Of a stretch of 19,764 nucleotides of DNA, positions 7,622 through 15,654 are shown in pieces. A model generated the notes under the pieces. That model ran no database searches and was not told the origin of the DNA. It was given only the letters and a program-made list of their open reading frames with translations. Location: contig CAYXUT010000037.1 of assembly GCA_964468005.1 (NCBI GenBank), positions 1 through 19,764 of the forward strand, written 5' to 3'. Numbering within the stretch: position 1 is the first letter of the stretch; each line of letters begins with the position of its first letter. Position numbers and translations under genes: made by a program. The stretch is from TMED8 sp964468005 (GTDB taxonomy: Bacteria > Pseudomonadota > Alphaproteobacteria > Rhodospirillales > Casp-alpha2).

Positions 7622-8419
7622 CTAAAGCCCTAAAACATCACACATTGTGTAAAGCCCGGGAGCTTGGCCTTTGGTCCACATGGCCGCGCGGATGGCGCCG
7701 CGCGCGAAGAGAGCGCGGTCAGCAGCTTTGTGCGTAATCTCGATACGCTCATCAGGGCCGGCAAAGATTAGCGAGTGCTCGCCAACGACATTACCGCCCC
7801 GGAGCGTCGCATAGCCAATGGTGCCATCGGGGCGCTCACCGGTATGGCCCTCGCGGCTCATCACCACGCTGTCAGCATGATCGACGCCCCGCCCCATAGC
7901 GGCCGCCTTGCCAAGCATCAAAGCGGTGCCAGATGGCGCATCGATTTTGTGCTTGTGATGCATTTCCAACACCTCGATATCAAAATCCGCCCCAAGCGCG
8001 CGGGCCACCTGCTCAGCGAGACTGACCAACAAATTGACGCCAAGACTCATGTTGCCGGCATGAACAATAACAGCCTTGCCAGAAGCCTTAGATATTATCT
8101 CCATGTCGCCGTCGCTCAGACCGGTCGTGCCGATTACCATTGCCACGCCATACTCGGCAGCAAGATGAGTGTGCGCTAGCGTTGCCGCGGGCACGGTGAA
8201 TTCGAGCACCACATCCGCAGCGGCGAATAGATGGGCCGCATCGTCGCCAACCTTGCTGCCTAAAGGCTCACCGGTAGCTAGCTTGCCGATATCGGAATCT
8301 ATGTGCGGGCTGCCCGGCGCTTCTGTGCCGCCGATCAACTCTGCGCCCTCGGTTTCGAGTGCCACGGCGCTCAACATGCGGCCCATGCGACCGGCGCACC
8401 CGACAATTCCGATTTTCAT
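7622..8419 (-). CDS. dapB: 4-hydroxy-tetrahydrodipicolinate reductase
   Basis: DapB performs the NAD(P)H-dependent reduction step of the diaminopimelate/lysine pathway, supplying peptidoglycan cross-link precursor and lysine. The N-terminal nucleotide-binding motif is GIVGCAGRMGR (4-14). GTTG at 97-100 and the active-site signature EMHHKHKIDAPSGTA (152-166) are present, with H154 as presumed acid/base and K158. The C-terminus GLYTMCDVLGL is typical. I chose the ATG at 8419 (265 residues), because GGAG lies eight bases upstream and MKIGIVG is the normal start. A GTG at 8449 would add ten unusual residues. It lies downstream of dnaJ on the same strand, separated by about 460 bp that contain a transposase relic, so read-through from dnaK-dnaJ is uncertain. 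Confidence 0.96.
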   Translation of the reverse strand: MKIGIVGCAGRMGRMLSAVALETEGAELIGGTEAPGSPHIDSDIGKLATGEPLGSKVGDDAAHLFAAADVVLEFTVPAATLAHTHLAAEYGVAMVIGTTGLSDGDMEIISKASGKAVIVHAGNMSLGVNLLVSLAEQVARALGADFDIEVLEMHHKHKIDAPSGTALMLGKAAAMGRGVDHADSVVMSREGHTGERPDGTIGYATLRGGNVVGEHSLIFAGPDERIEITHKAADRALFARGAIRAAMWTKGQAPGLYTMCDVLGL

Positions 8420-8460
8420 AACCCTCGCTCCTGTATTTGCGTTTGGCACAGTCTATAGGT

Positions 8461-8748
8461 TAGCCGCGGATGGTACGCAATCTGATCCGCTTTGAACCTG
8501 GGCCGGCAAAGCTCCATGCTGGCGGTGCGGCTCTCAATCTCCGAAATCACAGCCTCCAAGGCGTGGCAGTCATAGGGCCGACCCAACAGGGGTTTGGCAT
8601 GGATGGCGAACTAGCCTCCCTTGCAACGTATCAGCGTTGTGACGACGCAGGCCTTAGCGACAGTTTCATAGGACTTATGGACCTTACCCTTGCCGATGCG
8701 TTCCAACTCCGGCGCATGCAAGGCACGGGCCTTGGGTAGGAGCTTGCA
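8461..8748 (-). mobile_element. Relic of an IS5-family-like transposase gene
   Basis: In one minus-strand frame the DNA reads KARALHAPELERIGKGK, VHKSYETVAKACVVTTL, IRCKGG, a TAG stop (8611-8613), FAIHAKPLLGRPYDCHAL and EAVISEIESRT. IS5-family transposases carry LHAPEVECIGKGKAHKPYEF, then GGQFVLHAKALPGNPYDGHTL and a PEIE helix, so this is their central DDE-domain region. The stop replaces the Gln of GGQF. The N-terminal part, the remainder of the catalytic domain and any recognisable terminal inverted repeats are missing. It is therefore an old fragment and not an active element. The 120 bp between it and the dnaJ stop are AT-richer and show nothing else identifiable. The family call relies on remembered consensus. 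Confidence 0.6.
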
Positions 8749-8875
8749 TCAATTTTTCCTGAATACCTGTATGAAGCCTGCTTTTTTGTCTCTTTCTATC
8801 CATCTAACATCAAATAACGAACATTTCCTATCTATGCCAGCCCCTCTGAACATTACAAATTTGGTGGCGAGCGTC

Positions 8876-10009
8876 CTATTCTTTCAGGTCTTCCCAGAGA
8901 TCCTTCACCTTGGAAAAGAAGCCATGCGCTTCGGGGCTGTGTTTTTCGTCGCCGCCCTCGCCCTCGAATTCCTTCAACAGTTCTTTCTGGCGTTTGGTCA
9001 GGTTCTGCGGCGTCTCAACGCTAGCCTGCACGAACATATCGCCACGCGCCTTGGAACGCAGCACGCTCATGCCTTTTCCCTTCAAGCGAAACTGATGGCC
9101 GGTCGGCGTTCCGGCGGGAATGGAGATCCGTGCAATAGTGCCGTCGACAGTAGGCACCTCAATGGTGCCGCCAAGCGTCGCACGGGTCATCGGAATTGGC
9201 ACCCGGCAATAGATATCGGTGCCGTCACGCTTAAAAAAGCGGTGTGGCTGCAGGTGTAAGAAGATGTAGAGATCGCCCGCGGGCGCGCCGCGCAAGCCGG
9301 CCTCGCCCTCGCCGGCCAGGCGGATGCGCGTACCATCCTCAACTCCCGGCGGGATATTCACGCTTAAGGTCTTTTCTTTGTGCACGCGCCCTGCCCCGCC
9401 ACAATTGGCGCAGGGATCTTGGATCACGTCGCCGGTGCCCTGGCAATTGGGACAGGTGCGCTCGACGGTGAAAAACCCCGATTGCGAACGTACACGGCCA
9501 TGACCCTGGCAGGTCGGACAGGCCGCCGGGCCAGAACCCGACGCTGCGCCTGAACCATTGCAGGCCTCGCAACCGACCGATGTCGGTACGCGGATTTCCG
9601 TTTGTTTACCCTTATAAGCCTCTTCCAGTGATATCTCCATGTTGAAACGGAGATCGGCACCCTTGCCGGCCTGCTGCGCGCCACCGCGCCGTTGGCCGCC
9701 AAAATCTCCGAACATTTCATCGAAGATATCGGCAAACCCGGTAGCAAACCCGCCCGATCCGCCCGGGCCTCCGGGTCCACCTTGTTCGAAAGCGGCATGG
9801 CCGAAGCGATCATAGGCGGCGCGCTTGTCTCCATCTTTCAGGATCTCGTAGGCCTCGTTAACGTCCTTGAAGCCTTGCTCGGCCCCCTTATCCCCTGGAT
9901 TGCGGTCCGGGTGATACTTCATGGCGAGCTTGCGGTAGGCCTTCTTGATTTCATCGCCGCCAGCATCGCGCCCGACACCCATCGTTTCATAGAAATCATC
10001 TTTCGCCAT
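8876..10009 (-). CDS. dnaJ: Molecular chaperone DnaJ (Hsp40)
   Basis: DnaJ delivers unfolded clients to DnaK and stimulates its ATPase. The 377 residues show all type I features: a J domain (about 5-70) with HPD at 33-35, a glycine/phenylalanine-rich linker (77-108), and four CxxCxGxG-type zinc repeats with cysteine pairs C147/C150, C164/C167, C186/C189 and C200/C203. The C-terminal substrate-binding domains follow (PPGVEDGTRIRLAGEGEAG and IPAGTPTGHQFRLKGKG). The ATG at 10009 has a G-rich run (GGGGGA) about eight bases upstream. The 83-nt gap to the dnaK stop includes a small hairpin (CGGTT-TTC-AACCG, 10022-10034) but no terminator, so dnaK-dnaJ are probably one transcript. Confidence 0.98.
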   Translation of the reverse strand: MAKDDFYETMGVGRDAGGDEIKKAYRKLAMKYHPDRNPGDKGAEQGFKDVNEAYEILKDGDKRAAYDRFGHAAFEQGGPGGPGGSGGFATGFADIFDEMFGDFGGQRRGGAQQAGKGADLRFNMEISLEEAYKGKQTEIRVPTSVGCEACNGSGAASGSGPAACPTCQGHGRVRSQSGFFTVERTCPNCQGTGDVIQDPCANCGGAGRVHKEKTLSVNIPPGVEDGTRIRLAGEGEAGLRGAPAGDLYIFLHLQPHRFFKRDGTDIYCRVPIPMTRATLGGTIEVPTVDGTIARISIPAGTPTGHQFRLKGKGMSVLRSKARGDMFVQASVETPQNLTKRQKELLKEFEGEGGDEKHSPEAHGFFSKVKDLWEDLKE

Positions 10010-10092
10010 GGTTCGGTCCCCCGGTTTTCAACCGCCTGCGATGGAACGTGTGGTGGGGGCGGGGTCTGTAGCGACCGCCGCCCGGGATCTCA

Positions 10093-12069
10093 TCAATCGT
10101 CCCTCTTTTGCTCGGCGTCCGGGTCAACTTCCTCGAAGTCGGCATCGACCACATTATCATCGGCGGGCTTTTCGCTGGCGGAAGCCCCACCATCGCCCAT
10201 GGCAGCACCCATATCAGGGCCCATTCCGGCGTCCATACCCTCGGCGCCGCCTTCGGCCTGTGCGGCCTTGTACATGGCTTCGCCGAGTTTCATAGACGCC
10301 TGGGTCAAGGCTTCAGTCTTGGCAGTAACATCATCGACGGCGGCGTCTTCGTTTTCCAAAAGTTCCTTCAAATCAGCAACAGCATCCTCAATTGCTTTCT
10401 TGTCCTCTTCCGGCACCTTGTCGCCGTATTCAGACAGGTTCTTCTCAGTCGCGTGGATCATCGAGTCGGCGTTATTGCGGGCCTCGACGCTTTCACGGCG
10501 CGTCTTGTCATCATCAGCATACTTCTCGGCTTCTTGGACCATGCGGTCGATATCATCGTCGTCCAGACCACCGGATGCCTGAATGCGAATCTGCTGCTCC
10601 TTGCCAGTTGCCTGATCCTTGGCCGACACGTTAACGATGCCGTTCGCGTCGATATCGAAGGTAACCTCAATCTGCGGTAGGCCGCGCGCCGATGGCGGAA
10701 TGCCAACCAAGTCGAACTGGCCAAGGATTTTGTTGTCAGCAGCCATTTCGCGTTCGCCTTGGAACACCCGAATGGTTACCGCTGTCTGGTTATCTTCGGC
10801 GGTGGAGAACACCTGGGATTTTCGCGTCGGGATCGTGGTGTTGCGGTCGATCAGACGCGTGAACACGCCGCCCAGTGTCTCGATGCCGAGCGACAGCGGG
10901 GTGACGTCCAAGAGCAACACATCCTTAACATCACCCTTCAAGACACCGCCCTGTATGGCGGCACCGATGGCGACTACTTCATCGGGATTAACGCCCTTGT
11001 GCGGCTCGCGGCCAAAAAAGGATTTTACCGTTTCCTGGACCTTTGGCATGCGGGTCATACCGCCGACCAAGATCACCTCATCAATTTCGGAAGCTTTGAG
11101 CCCAGCGTCCTTGAGCGCCAGGCTGCACGGCTTGACGGTTCGCTCCACCAAATCTTCAACCAAGGCTTCGAGTTTGGCGCGAGAGAGTTTTAGATTGAGG
11201 TGCTTGGGCCCAGCTTGATCAGCCGTGATGAACGGCAGGTTCACTTCCGTCTGTGTCGTGGACGATAGCTCAATCTTGGCCTTCTCAGCGGCTTCTTTCA
11301 GACGCTGTAGGGCCAAGCGATCGTCACGAAGATCAATTGTGTTTTCCTTTTTGAACTCCTTCGCTAGATAATCGACGATGCGTTTGTCAAAATCTTCCCC
11401 TCCGAGGAAGGTATCGCCGTTGGTCGATTTGACCTCAAAAACGCCGTCGCCAATCTCCAGAACCGATACGTCGAAGGTGCCGCCGCCGAGATCATAGACA
11501 GCAATAACACCGGTCTCTTTTTTCTCGAGACCGTAGGCGAGAGCCGCGGCGGTCGGCTCATTGATGATGCGCAGAACCTCAAGGCCGGCAATCTTACCAG
11601 CATCCTTTGTGGCTTGGCGCTGAGAATCGTTGAAGTAGGCTGGAACTGTGATCACCGCCTGCGTGACGTCCTCGCCAAGATAACTCTCGGCGGTCTCTTT
11701 CATCTTTTGCAGAATGAAGGCACTAATCTGGCTCGGGCTGTATTTCTGGCCTTCCGCCTCAACCCAGGCATCGCCGTTGTCGCCCTTGACAATTTCGTAG
11801 GGCACAAGCTTCTTGTCTTCCTTGGTAATTGGGTCGTCATAGCGCCGTCCGATTAGGCGCTTGATGGCGAATAGCGTGTTTTCCGGATTGGTCACCCCCT
11901 GGCGTTTCGCCGGCTGGCCGACAAGGCGCTCACCCTCTTCAGCAAATGCGACCATTGAAGGCGTGGTGCGCGCACCTTCCGCATTTTCTACGACCTTGGC
12001 ATCCTTGCCATCCATGATGGCAATACACGAGTTCGTGGTGCCTAGATCGATCCCAATGACTTTGCTCAT
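10093..12069 (-). CDS. dnaK: Molecular chaperone DnaK (Hsp70)
   Basis: DnaK is the cytoplasmic ATP-dependent Hsp70. The 658-residue protein opens with the phosphate-binding motif IGIDLGTTNS (4-13). It contains DLGGGTFDVS and VGGMTRMPKVQ of the actin-like ATPase domain, then the substrate-binding domain (from about 390, LLLDVTPLSLGIETLGG) and a helical lid. It ends in a Gly/Met/Ala-rich tail closing with DADFEEVDPDAEQKRDD. The tail runs slightly past the usual DADFEEV end, so the protein is about 20 residues longer than E. coli DnaK. GAGGA lies four to five bases before the ATG. A candidate RpoH-type promoter and a hairpin-containing leader precede it. It works with GrpE, encoded 176 bp upstream on the same strand, and DnaJ, encoded downstream. 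Confidence 0.99.
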   Translation of the reverse strand: MSKVIGIDLGTTNSCIAIMDGKDAKVVENAEGARTTPSMVAFAEEGERLVGQPAKRQGVTNPENTLFAIKRLIGRRYDDPITKEDKKLVPYEIVKGDNGDAWVEAEGQKYSPSQISAFILQKMKETAESYLGEDVTQAVITVPAYFNDSQRQATKDAGKIAGLEVLRIINEPTAAALAYGLEKKETGVIAVYDLGGGTFDVSVLEIGDGVFEVKSTNGDTFLGGEDFDKRIVDYLAKEFKKENTIDLRDDRLALQRLKEAAEKAKIELSSTTQTEVNLPFITADQAGPKHLNLKLSRAKLEALVEDLVERTVKPCSLALKDAGLKASEIDEVILVGGMTRMPKVQETVKSFFGREPHKGVNPDEVVAIGAAIQGGVLKGDVKDVLLLDVTPLSLGIETLGGVFTRLIDRNTTIPTRKSQVFSTAEDNQTAVTIRVFQGEREMAADNKILGQFDLVGIPPSARGLPQIEVTFDIDANGIVNVSAKDQATGKEQQIRIQASGGLDDDDIDRMVQEAEKYADDDKTRRESVEARNNADSMIHATEKNLSEYGDKVPEEDKKAIEDAVADLKELLENEDAAVDDVTAKTEALTQASMKLGEAMYKAAQAEGGAEGMDAGMGPDMGAAMGDGGASASEKPADDNVVDADFEEVDPDAEQKRDD

Positions 12070-12120
12070 TTCGTCCTCATCTTTTACAGCAATCTCAATT
12101 CATCCCGGCTCGTACCGGAA

Positions 12121-12141
12121 GGCGGCCCATGCGGCGCCGCC
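12121..12141 (-). other. Hairpin in the dnaK leader
   Basis: GGCGGC (12121-12126) pairs with GCCGCC (12136-12141) around a nine-base loop. A second small stem, CCGG-CTCGTA-CCGG, lies at 12105-12118 closer to the start codon. Both would be in the 5' untranslated region if transcription starts near 12190. They may modulate dnaK translation or mRNA stability. No function is demonstrated. Confidence 0.4.
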
Positions 12142-12198
12142 CAAGATCCCTAGTGTTGTTCGTATTCGGAGCGCCCAAACCGGTCGCTTCCCGCGCTT

Positions 12199-12227
12199 AT
12201 ATAGGCTTGGGCGCCGGAAGGCGCAAC
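12199..12227 (-). promoter_or_regulatory. Candidate heat-shock (RpoH-type) promoter of dnaK-dnaJ
   Basis: On the minus strand GTTGCGC (12221-12227) is followed after a 16-base spacer by CTATAT, inside CCTATAT (12199-12205). The -10 fits the CYTATNT pattern of alphaproteobacterial sigma-32 promoters, and TTG is retained in the -35. The leader would be about 120 nt. Location directly upstream of dnaK supports the call, but the -35 is imperfect. Confidence 0.42.
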
Positions 12228-12232
12228 GCCTT
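12211..12232. other. Two overlapping, mutually exclusive hairpins after grpE
   Basis: GCGCC-GGAA-GGCGC (12211-12224) and AAGGCG-CAA-CGCCTT (12218-12232) share their middle bases, so only one can form. They lie just after the grpE stop and overlap the -35 region of the candidate dnaK promoter. No U-tract follows, so termination is possible but weakly supported. Confidence 0.4.
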
Positions 12233-12245
12233 GCACTTAAACCTT

Positions 12246-13040
12246 TCAAAGTTCCTGGTCCACCTGTCCACCAGCCTCGGGCGGCAATTCACTTTGTGAT
12301 TCATAAGCCTGTTGCCCGTCGCGCTGTGCCGGAACTTCCGACTGGGTTTTATTTTCTGCCTCGGCTTCCTTCGGTACCGCGACCTTAGGCCCGCCCTTGG
12401 TGACGCCGACCTTGGAAGCGCGCAGCGTGCGGCCATGTAGCGTAAACCCGTCCTCCATCACTTGCGCGATGGTGCCGGCCGGCTGATCCGGGTCCTGAAT
12501 TTCAAACAGCGCCTCATGCAACATCGGATCAAAACGCGCACCCATGGCCTCGATTTGCTTTACGCCGGAGCGTTCGAAAGCTGCCAAAAGCTCCTTCATT
12601 ACCATCTCGACACCGACGGCGATGTTTTCCAGATTGCCATCCACGGCGCGGGCATCGGCATTAATGCTGGAGAGCGCCCGGCTCAAGTTGTCGGATACTC
12701 TGAGCATGTCCTCGGCAAAACTGTTGATGGCGTACTTTGCCGCGTCTTCGCGATCGCGCTGGGCGCGGCGGCGCACGTTCTCGGTCTCAGCCAGCGCGCG
12801 CAACAGCTTATCGTTGAGATTGGCGGCCTCAGACTCAAGCTCTAAAACCCGCGCCTCCAGGTCGGCGCTCTCCTCGGCCAATGTCGCAGTATCGCCATCG
12901 ACAGTTTTGGTCTCAGTATCTTCGGACGTTATATCGAGATCCGGCTCCGGAGAAGTCTCGGACGGCACGAAGGTCGGTTCTTCAGCCTGGGCCTCGGTTT
13001 CAGAGTTTTCGTCGGGTTTCGATGTTTCGTCTTCTATCAT
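12246..13040 (-). CDS. grpE: Nucleotide exchange factor GrpE
   Basis: GrpE releases ADP from DnaK. This version has 264 residues against roughly 190-210 in most bacteria. An acidic low-complexity N-terminus (1-55) precedes the long dimerisation helix (58-100, LEARVLELESEAANLNDKLL and RALAETENVRRRAQRDRE). The conserved core follows (DNLSRALSS, GVKQIEAMGARFDPMLHEAL, GTIAQVMEDGFTLHGRTLR ending about 209), the beta domain that wedges into DnaK. The extra length is partly a hydrophilic Gln/Glu-rich C-terminal tail (222-264) that looks disordered. It starts 25 nt after the hrcA stop and shares its transcript. The start ATG at 13040 fits the acidic N-terminus common in alphaproteobacterial GrpE. Confidence 0.96.
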   Translation of the reverse strand: MIEDETSKPDENSETEAQAEEPTFVPSETSPEPDLDITSEDTETKTVDGDTATLAEESADLEARVLELESEAANLNDKLLRALAETENVRRRAQRDREDAAKYAINSFAEDMLRVSDNLSRALSSINADARAVDGNLENIAVGVEMVMKELLAAFERSGVKQIEAMGARFDPMLHEALFEIQDPDQPAGTIAQVMEDGFTLHGRTLRASKVGVTKGGPKVAVPKEAEAENKTQSEVPAQRDGQQAYESQSELPPEAGGQVDQEL

Positions 13041-13065
13041 CTTAGTTTCCGTCTTGCTTCTGTGT

Positions 13066-14112
13066 TCAGCCGATCAAACGGCCAATCAATTTGGCCGTGT
13101 AATCGACCATGGGAATAATGCGAGCGTAATTCATTCGTGTCGGGCCGATGACGCCAATGGCGCCGAGGATCTGCTCGGAATTGCTTCGGAACGAATCGAC
13201 CACGACTGAGACACCCGCCATGTTAAAAAGCTGGTTTTCCGCACCGATAAAGATCTGCACGCCCTCGGCGGTATCGGTGAGCGATAGTAGCTTCAGCATT
13301 TCGTTCTTTGTTTCCAGGGTCTCGAACAGGTTGCGAATATGCTCAAGATCATTGAGCGCATTGATATCTTCCAGGAGGTTCGCCTGGCCGCGCACGATCA
13401 GTGAGCCGTTCAGCATGTTATCGTCGGCATCACCACCCCATGTGGCAATGCCACTTTCGACGACGCGCTGGGTCAAGGCGTCGAGTTCGGCGTGGTTTTG
13501 TTCCAACTCGGCTATGATCTCGTCATAGGTCTCAGCCAGGGTGCGCCCGACAAGCCTGGCGCTCAGGAAGTTGCTTGCTTGCACCAGCGTCGATGGCGAT
13601 AGCTGCTCGGGCGTCTGTATGATGCGGTTTTCGACGATACCGTTTTCCGCCACTAAGACGACCAAGGCGCGGCCCGGGCTTAAAGACACGAACTCGATAT
13701 GCTTCAAGGGGCTTTCGGTTTTTGGCGCCAGGACCAGGCTGGCACAGCCGGTCAACCCCGAAAGCGTTTCCGTCGCTTGCTCAAGCATGCCTTCCAAACT
13801 AGTCGATGAGCCGGCGAACTGACCCTTGATGTCATCGCGTTCGCGGCTTGAAAGGTTACCAACTTCTAAGAGCCCATTGACGAACATGCGAAGCCCGGCA
13901 TCTGTCGGCAAGCGCCCGGCCGATGTGTGCGGTGCATACAGAAGCCCCGCTTCCTCTAAATCCGACATGACATTACGCACCGTCGCCGGCGATAGTTTCA
14001 TACCTAGCTGCCGCGCGATGGAGCGCGAGCCGATCGGTTCGCCCGCCTCTACATAAGCGTCGACGATCAGTCGAAAAATCTCGCGCGAGCGGTTATTTAG
14101 CTCAGTGATCAT
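13066..14112 (-). CDS. hrcA: Heat-inducible transcription repressor HrcA
   Basis: HrcA is a dimeric repressor that binds the CIRCE operator, usually in front of groESL, and responds to free GroEL. The 348 residues begin MITELNNRSREIFRLIVDAY. A winged-helix DNA-binding domain follows (about 5-75) with GEPIGSRSIARQLGMKLSPA and TVRNVMSDLEEAGLL. The GAF-like and dimerisation part ends in the characteristic GAIGVIGPTRMNYARIIPMV. The ATG at 14112 was chosen because MITELN is the family start. An open reading frame continues upstream to 14343, but those 77 codons do not resemble HrcA and contain a good promoter. No CIRCE palindrome is visible in this window, so its target should lie elsewhere. Confidence 0.95.
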   Translation of the reverse strand: MITELNNRSREIFRLIVDAYVEAGEPIGSRSIARQLGMKLSPATVRNVMSDLEEAGLLYAPHTSAGRLPTDAGLRMFVNGLLEVGNLSSRERDDIKGQFAGSSTSLEGMLEQATETLSGLTGCASLVLAPKTESPLKHIEFVSLSPGRALVVLVAENGIVENRIIQTPEQLSPSTLVQASNFLSARLVGRTLAETYDEIIAELEQNHAELDALTQRVVESGIATWGGDADDNMLNGSLIVRGQANLLEDINALNDLEHIRNLFETLETKNEMLKLLSLTDTAEGVQIFIGAENQLFNMAGVSVVVDSFRSNSEQILGAIGVIGPTRMNYARIIPMVDYTAKLIGRLIG

Positions 14113-14173
14113 GGCATCAGCTTTCCCGGCATCATCGAGCAAGCCCGATTGAGCACAGTTTAAATCTGGCGAG

Positions 14174-14202
14174 AATGTAGTTTTATGCTCCGGCAGCGTC
14201 AA
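14174..14202 (-). promoter_or_regulatory. Candidate sigma-70 promoter of hrcA-grpE
   Basis: On the minus strand TTGACG (14197-14202) is followed by exactly 17 bases and then TACATT (14174-14179). This places transcription start about 55 nt before the hrcA ATG at 14112 and supports that start over any upstream one. Confidence 0.6.
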
Positions 14203-14313
14203 CGCACCGTGAAGAATCGTTTTTTGGGAGCCGCTGATGTGCTTGTTTGACATCAATACCCGAGTTAGCTTGCGGGCCTTAGAATCATGAAAATAACGCG
14301 GAAAGGAATTGCC

Positions 14314-15033
14314 ATGCGGCCATCTGGTCGAAATCCTGATCAACTGCGTGAAATCGTGCTTGAGCCAGATGCCTCAAAACATGCCGAGGGGTCATGTTTG
14401 GCCAAGTTCGGCGATACCCACGTTCTCTGCACCGCCAGCGTTGAGCAGCGCGTGCCGCCATGGATGCGGGACACCGGACGCGGCTGGGTGACAGCTGAGT
14501 ACGGCATGCTGCCGCGATCCACCAATACCCGCACCGACCGCGAGGCCGCGCGCGGCAAGCAATCGGGCCGCACTCAGGAAATCCAACGCTTGATCGGACG
14601 CAGCCTGCGCGCCGTAACTGACCTTGAAGCACTTGGTGAGATCCAGGTGAAACTCGATTGTGACGTAATCCAGGCGGACGGTGGCACCCGCACCACTGCC
14701 ATCACCGGCTCCTACGTTGCTTTGCACCGCGCTTTCGAGCGTTGCCTCAACCTAGGTATCACTAAGAACATTCCGTTGATCAATCAAGTAGCAAGCATTT
14801 CTTGCGGTTTATATAAGGGCACGGCGATAATAGATCTTGACTACGATGAAGACGCGAATGCCGAGGTGGACGCTAACTTTGTGCTCACTGAAAACGGTGG
14901 AATCGTTGAGATTCAGAGCGCTGCCGAGGCTGATCCATTCAGCGAAGATCAATTTTTTGACCTTCTAAAACTTGCGCAAGCAGGCGTTGCGAAACTCGCC
15001 GCCGCCCAACGTAGGGCTCTTGCGAAAGATTAG
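14314..15033 (+). CDS. rph: Ribonuclease PH
   Basis: RNase PH is a phosphorolytic 3'-5' exoribonuclease that trims tRNA 3' ends. The 239 residues show the RNase PH fold: MRPSGRNPDQLRE start, GDTHVLCTASVE (33-44), RTQEIQRLIGRSLRA (86-100, phosphate-binding region), CDVIQADGGTRTTAI (116-130), and the acidic cluster DLDYDEDANAEVDANFVLT (174-192) that holds the metal-binding aspartates. The ATG at 14314 is preceded by AAGGAA with good spacing, and the N-terminus is the family standard. An ATG at 14287 would add nine unusual residues. It is divergent from hrcA. rdgB follows after 12 nt, a frequent alphaproteobacterial arrangement. Confidence 0.97.
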   Translation: MRPSGRNPDQLREIVLEPDASKHAEGSCLAKFGDTHVLCTASVEQRVPPWMRDTGRGWVTAEYGMLPRSTNTRTDREAARGKQSGRTQEIQRLIGRSLRAVTDLEALGEIQVKLDCDVIQADGGTRTTAITGSYVALHRAFERCLNLGITKNIPLINQVASISCGLYKGTAIIDLDYDEDANAEVDANFVLTENGGIVEIQSAAEADPFSEDQFFDLLKLAQAGVAKLAAAQRRALAKD

Positions 15034-15045
15034 GGTGTTGCACTA

Positions 15046-15654
15046 ATGCCTTACCGCTTCGTCGAGCCTAAACTAGTTATTGCCAGCCACAACCCTGGCA
15101 AGGTGCGCGAAATTAATGAGCTTTTGGCGCCTTTTGGCACGGAAACAATCTCCGCCGCTACGCTCGGCCTGGACGAACCGGTCGAGGATGGCGCAACATT
15201 CGTCGCCAATGCCGAGATCAAGGCGCGCGCGGCGGCAATGGCGGGCCTGCCCGCTTTGGCCGATGATTCCGGCCTTGTGGTTCCAGCCCTCGGCGGAGAA
15301 CCTGGGATTTGTTCGGCCCGCTGGGCCGGGCCCGACAAAAATTTCGGGCTCGCCATGCAAGCGGTGTGGGATAAGCTCGACGGCGGTGACCCAGCGGCCT
15401 ATTTCGCCAGTGCTTTGTCGCTTTGTTGGCCCGGCGATAGCGGAAGTGCCGGCCATATCGAGACCTTTGAGGGCACCGTGCACGGCGAGCTCGTCTGGCC
15501 GCCGCGAGGCGATAAAGGATTCGGATACGATCCTATGTTTGTGCCGCGCGGCCATGATATGACCTTCGGCGAGATTGATCCGGCCAGAAAGCACGCCATC
15601 AGTCACCGCGCCAATGCTTTCCGAAAGCTAGTTGCGGCCTGTTTCGAGCCATGA
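15046..15654 (+). CDS. rdgB: dITP/XTP pyrophosphatase (RdgB/HAM1 family)
   Basis: This house-cleaning enzyme hydrolyses deaminated purine nucleoside triphosphates (dITP, dXTP) to monophosphates, keeping them out of DNA and RNA. The 202 residues carry the nucleotide-binding SHNPGK (14-19), the acidic metal site LADDSG (71-76) with LGGEPGICSARWAG, GFGYDPMF (158-165), and the C-terminal SHRANAF (186-192). AGGG lies eight or more bases before the ATG. It sits 12 nt after rph. Its stop overlaps the next small ORF as ATGA. Confidence 0.97.
   Translation: MPYRFVEPKLVIASHNPGKVREINELLAPFGTETISAATLGLDEPVEDGATFVANAEIKARAAAMAGLPALADDSGLVVPALGGEPGICSARWAGPDKNFGLAMQAVWDKLDGGDPAAYFASALSLCWPGDSGSAGHIETFEGTVHGELVWPPRGDKGFGYDPMFVPRGHDMTFGEIDPARKHAISHRANAFRKLVAACFEP

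Noticed and set aside
8785..8800. AAGC-CT-GCTTTTTT as an intrinsic terminator
   Set aside because: The stem is only four base pairs. The T-run is on the plus strand, where no gene ends nearby.
9692..10582. Plus-strand ORF of 296 codons across the dnaK-dnaJ junction
   Set aside because: It is antisense to dnaK and dnaJ. The Ser/Ala-rich low-complexity translation shows no family features.
12070..12100. ROSE-like RNA thermometer (TTGCT facing AGGA) before dnaK
   Set aside because: The two short motifs are present, but pairing does not extend beyond them and the larger multi-hairpin ROSE layout is absent.
14247..14252. TTGACA as a possible rph promoter -35 box
   Set aside because: No acceptable -10 hexamer is found 15-19 bases downstream. 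The rph promoter is left unassigned.
13066..14313. CIRCE operator expected with hrcA
   Set aside because: I searched for TTAGCACTC-N9-GAGTGCTAA-like palindromes near hrcA, grpE and dnaK and found none. Its usual target groESL is not in the window.
14113..14343. Upstream extension of hrcA by 77 codons
   Set aside because: The added residues do not resemble HrcA. A TTGACG-N17-TACATT promoter lies inside them, and the extension would overlap the rph start.
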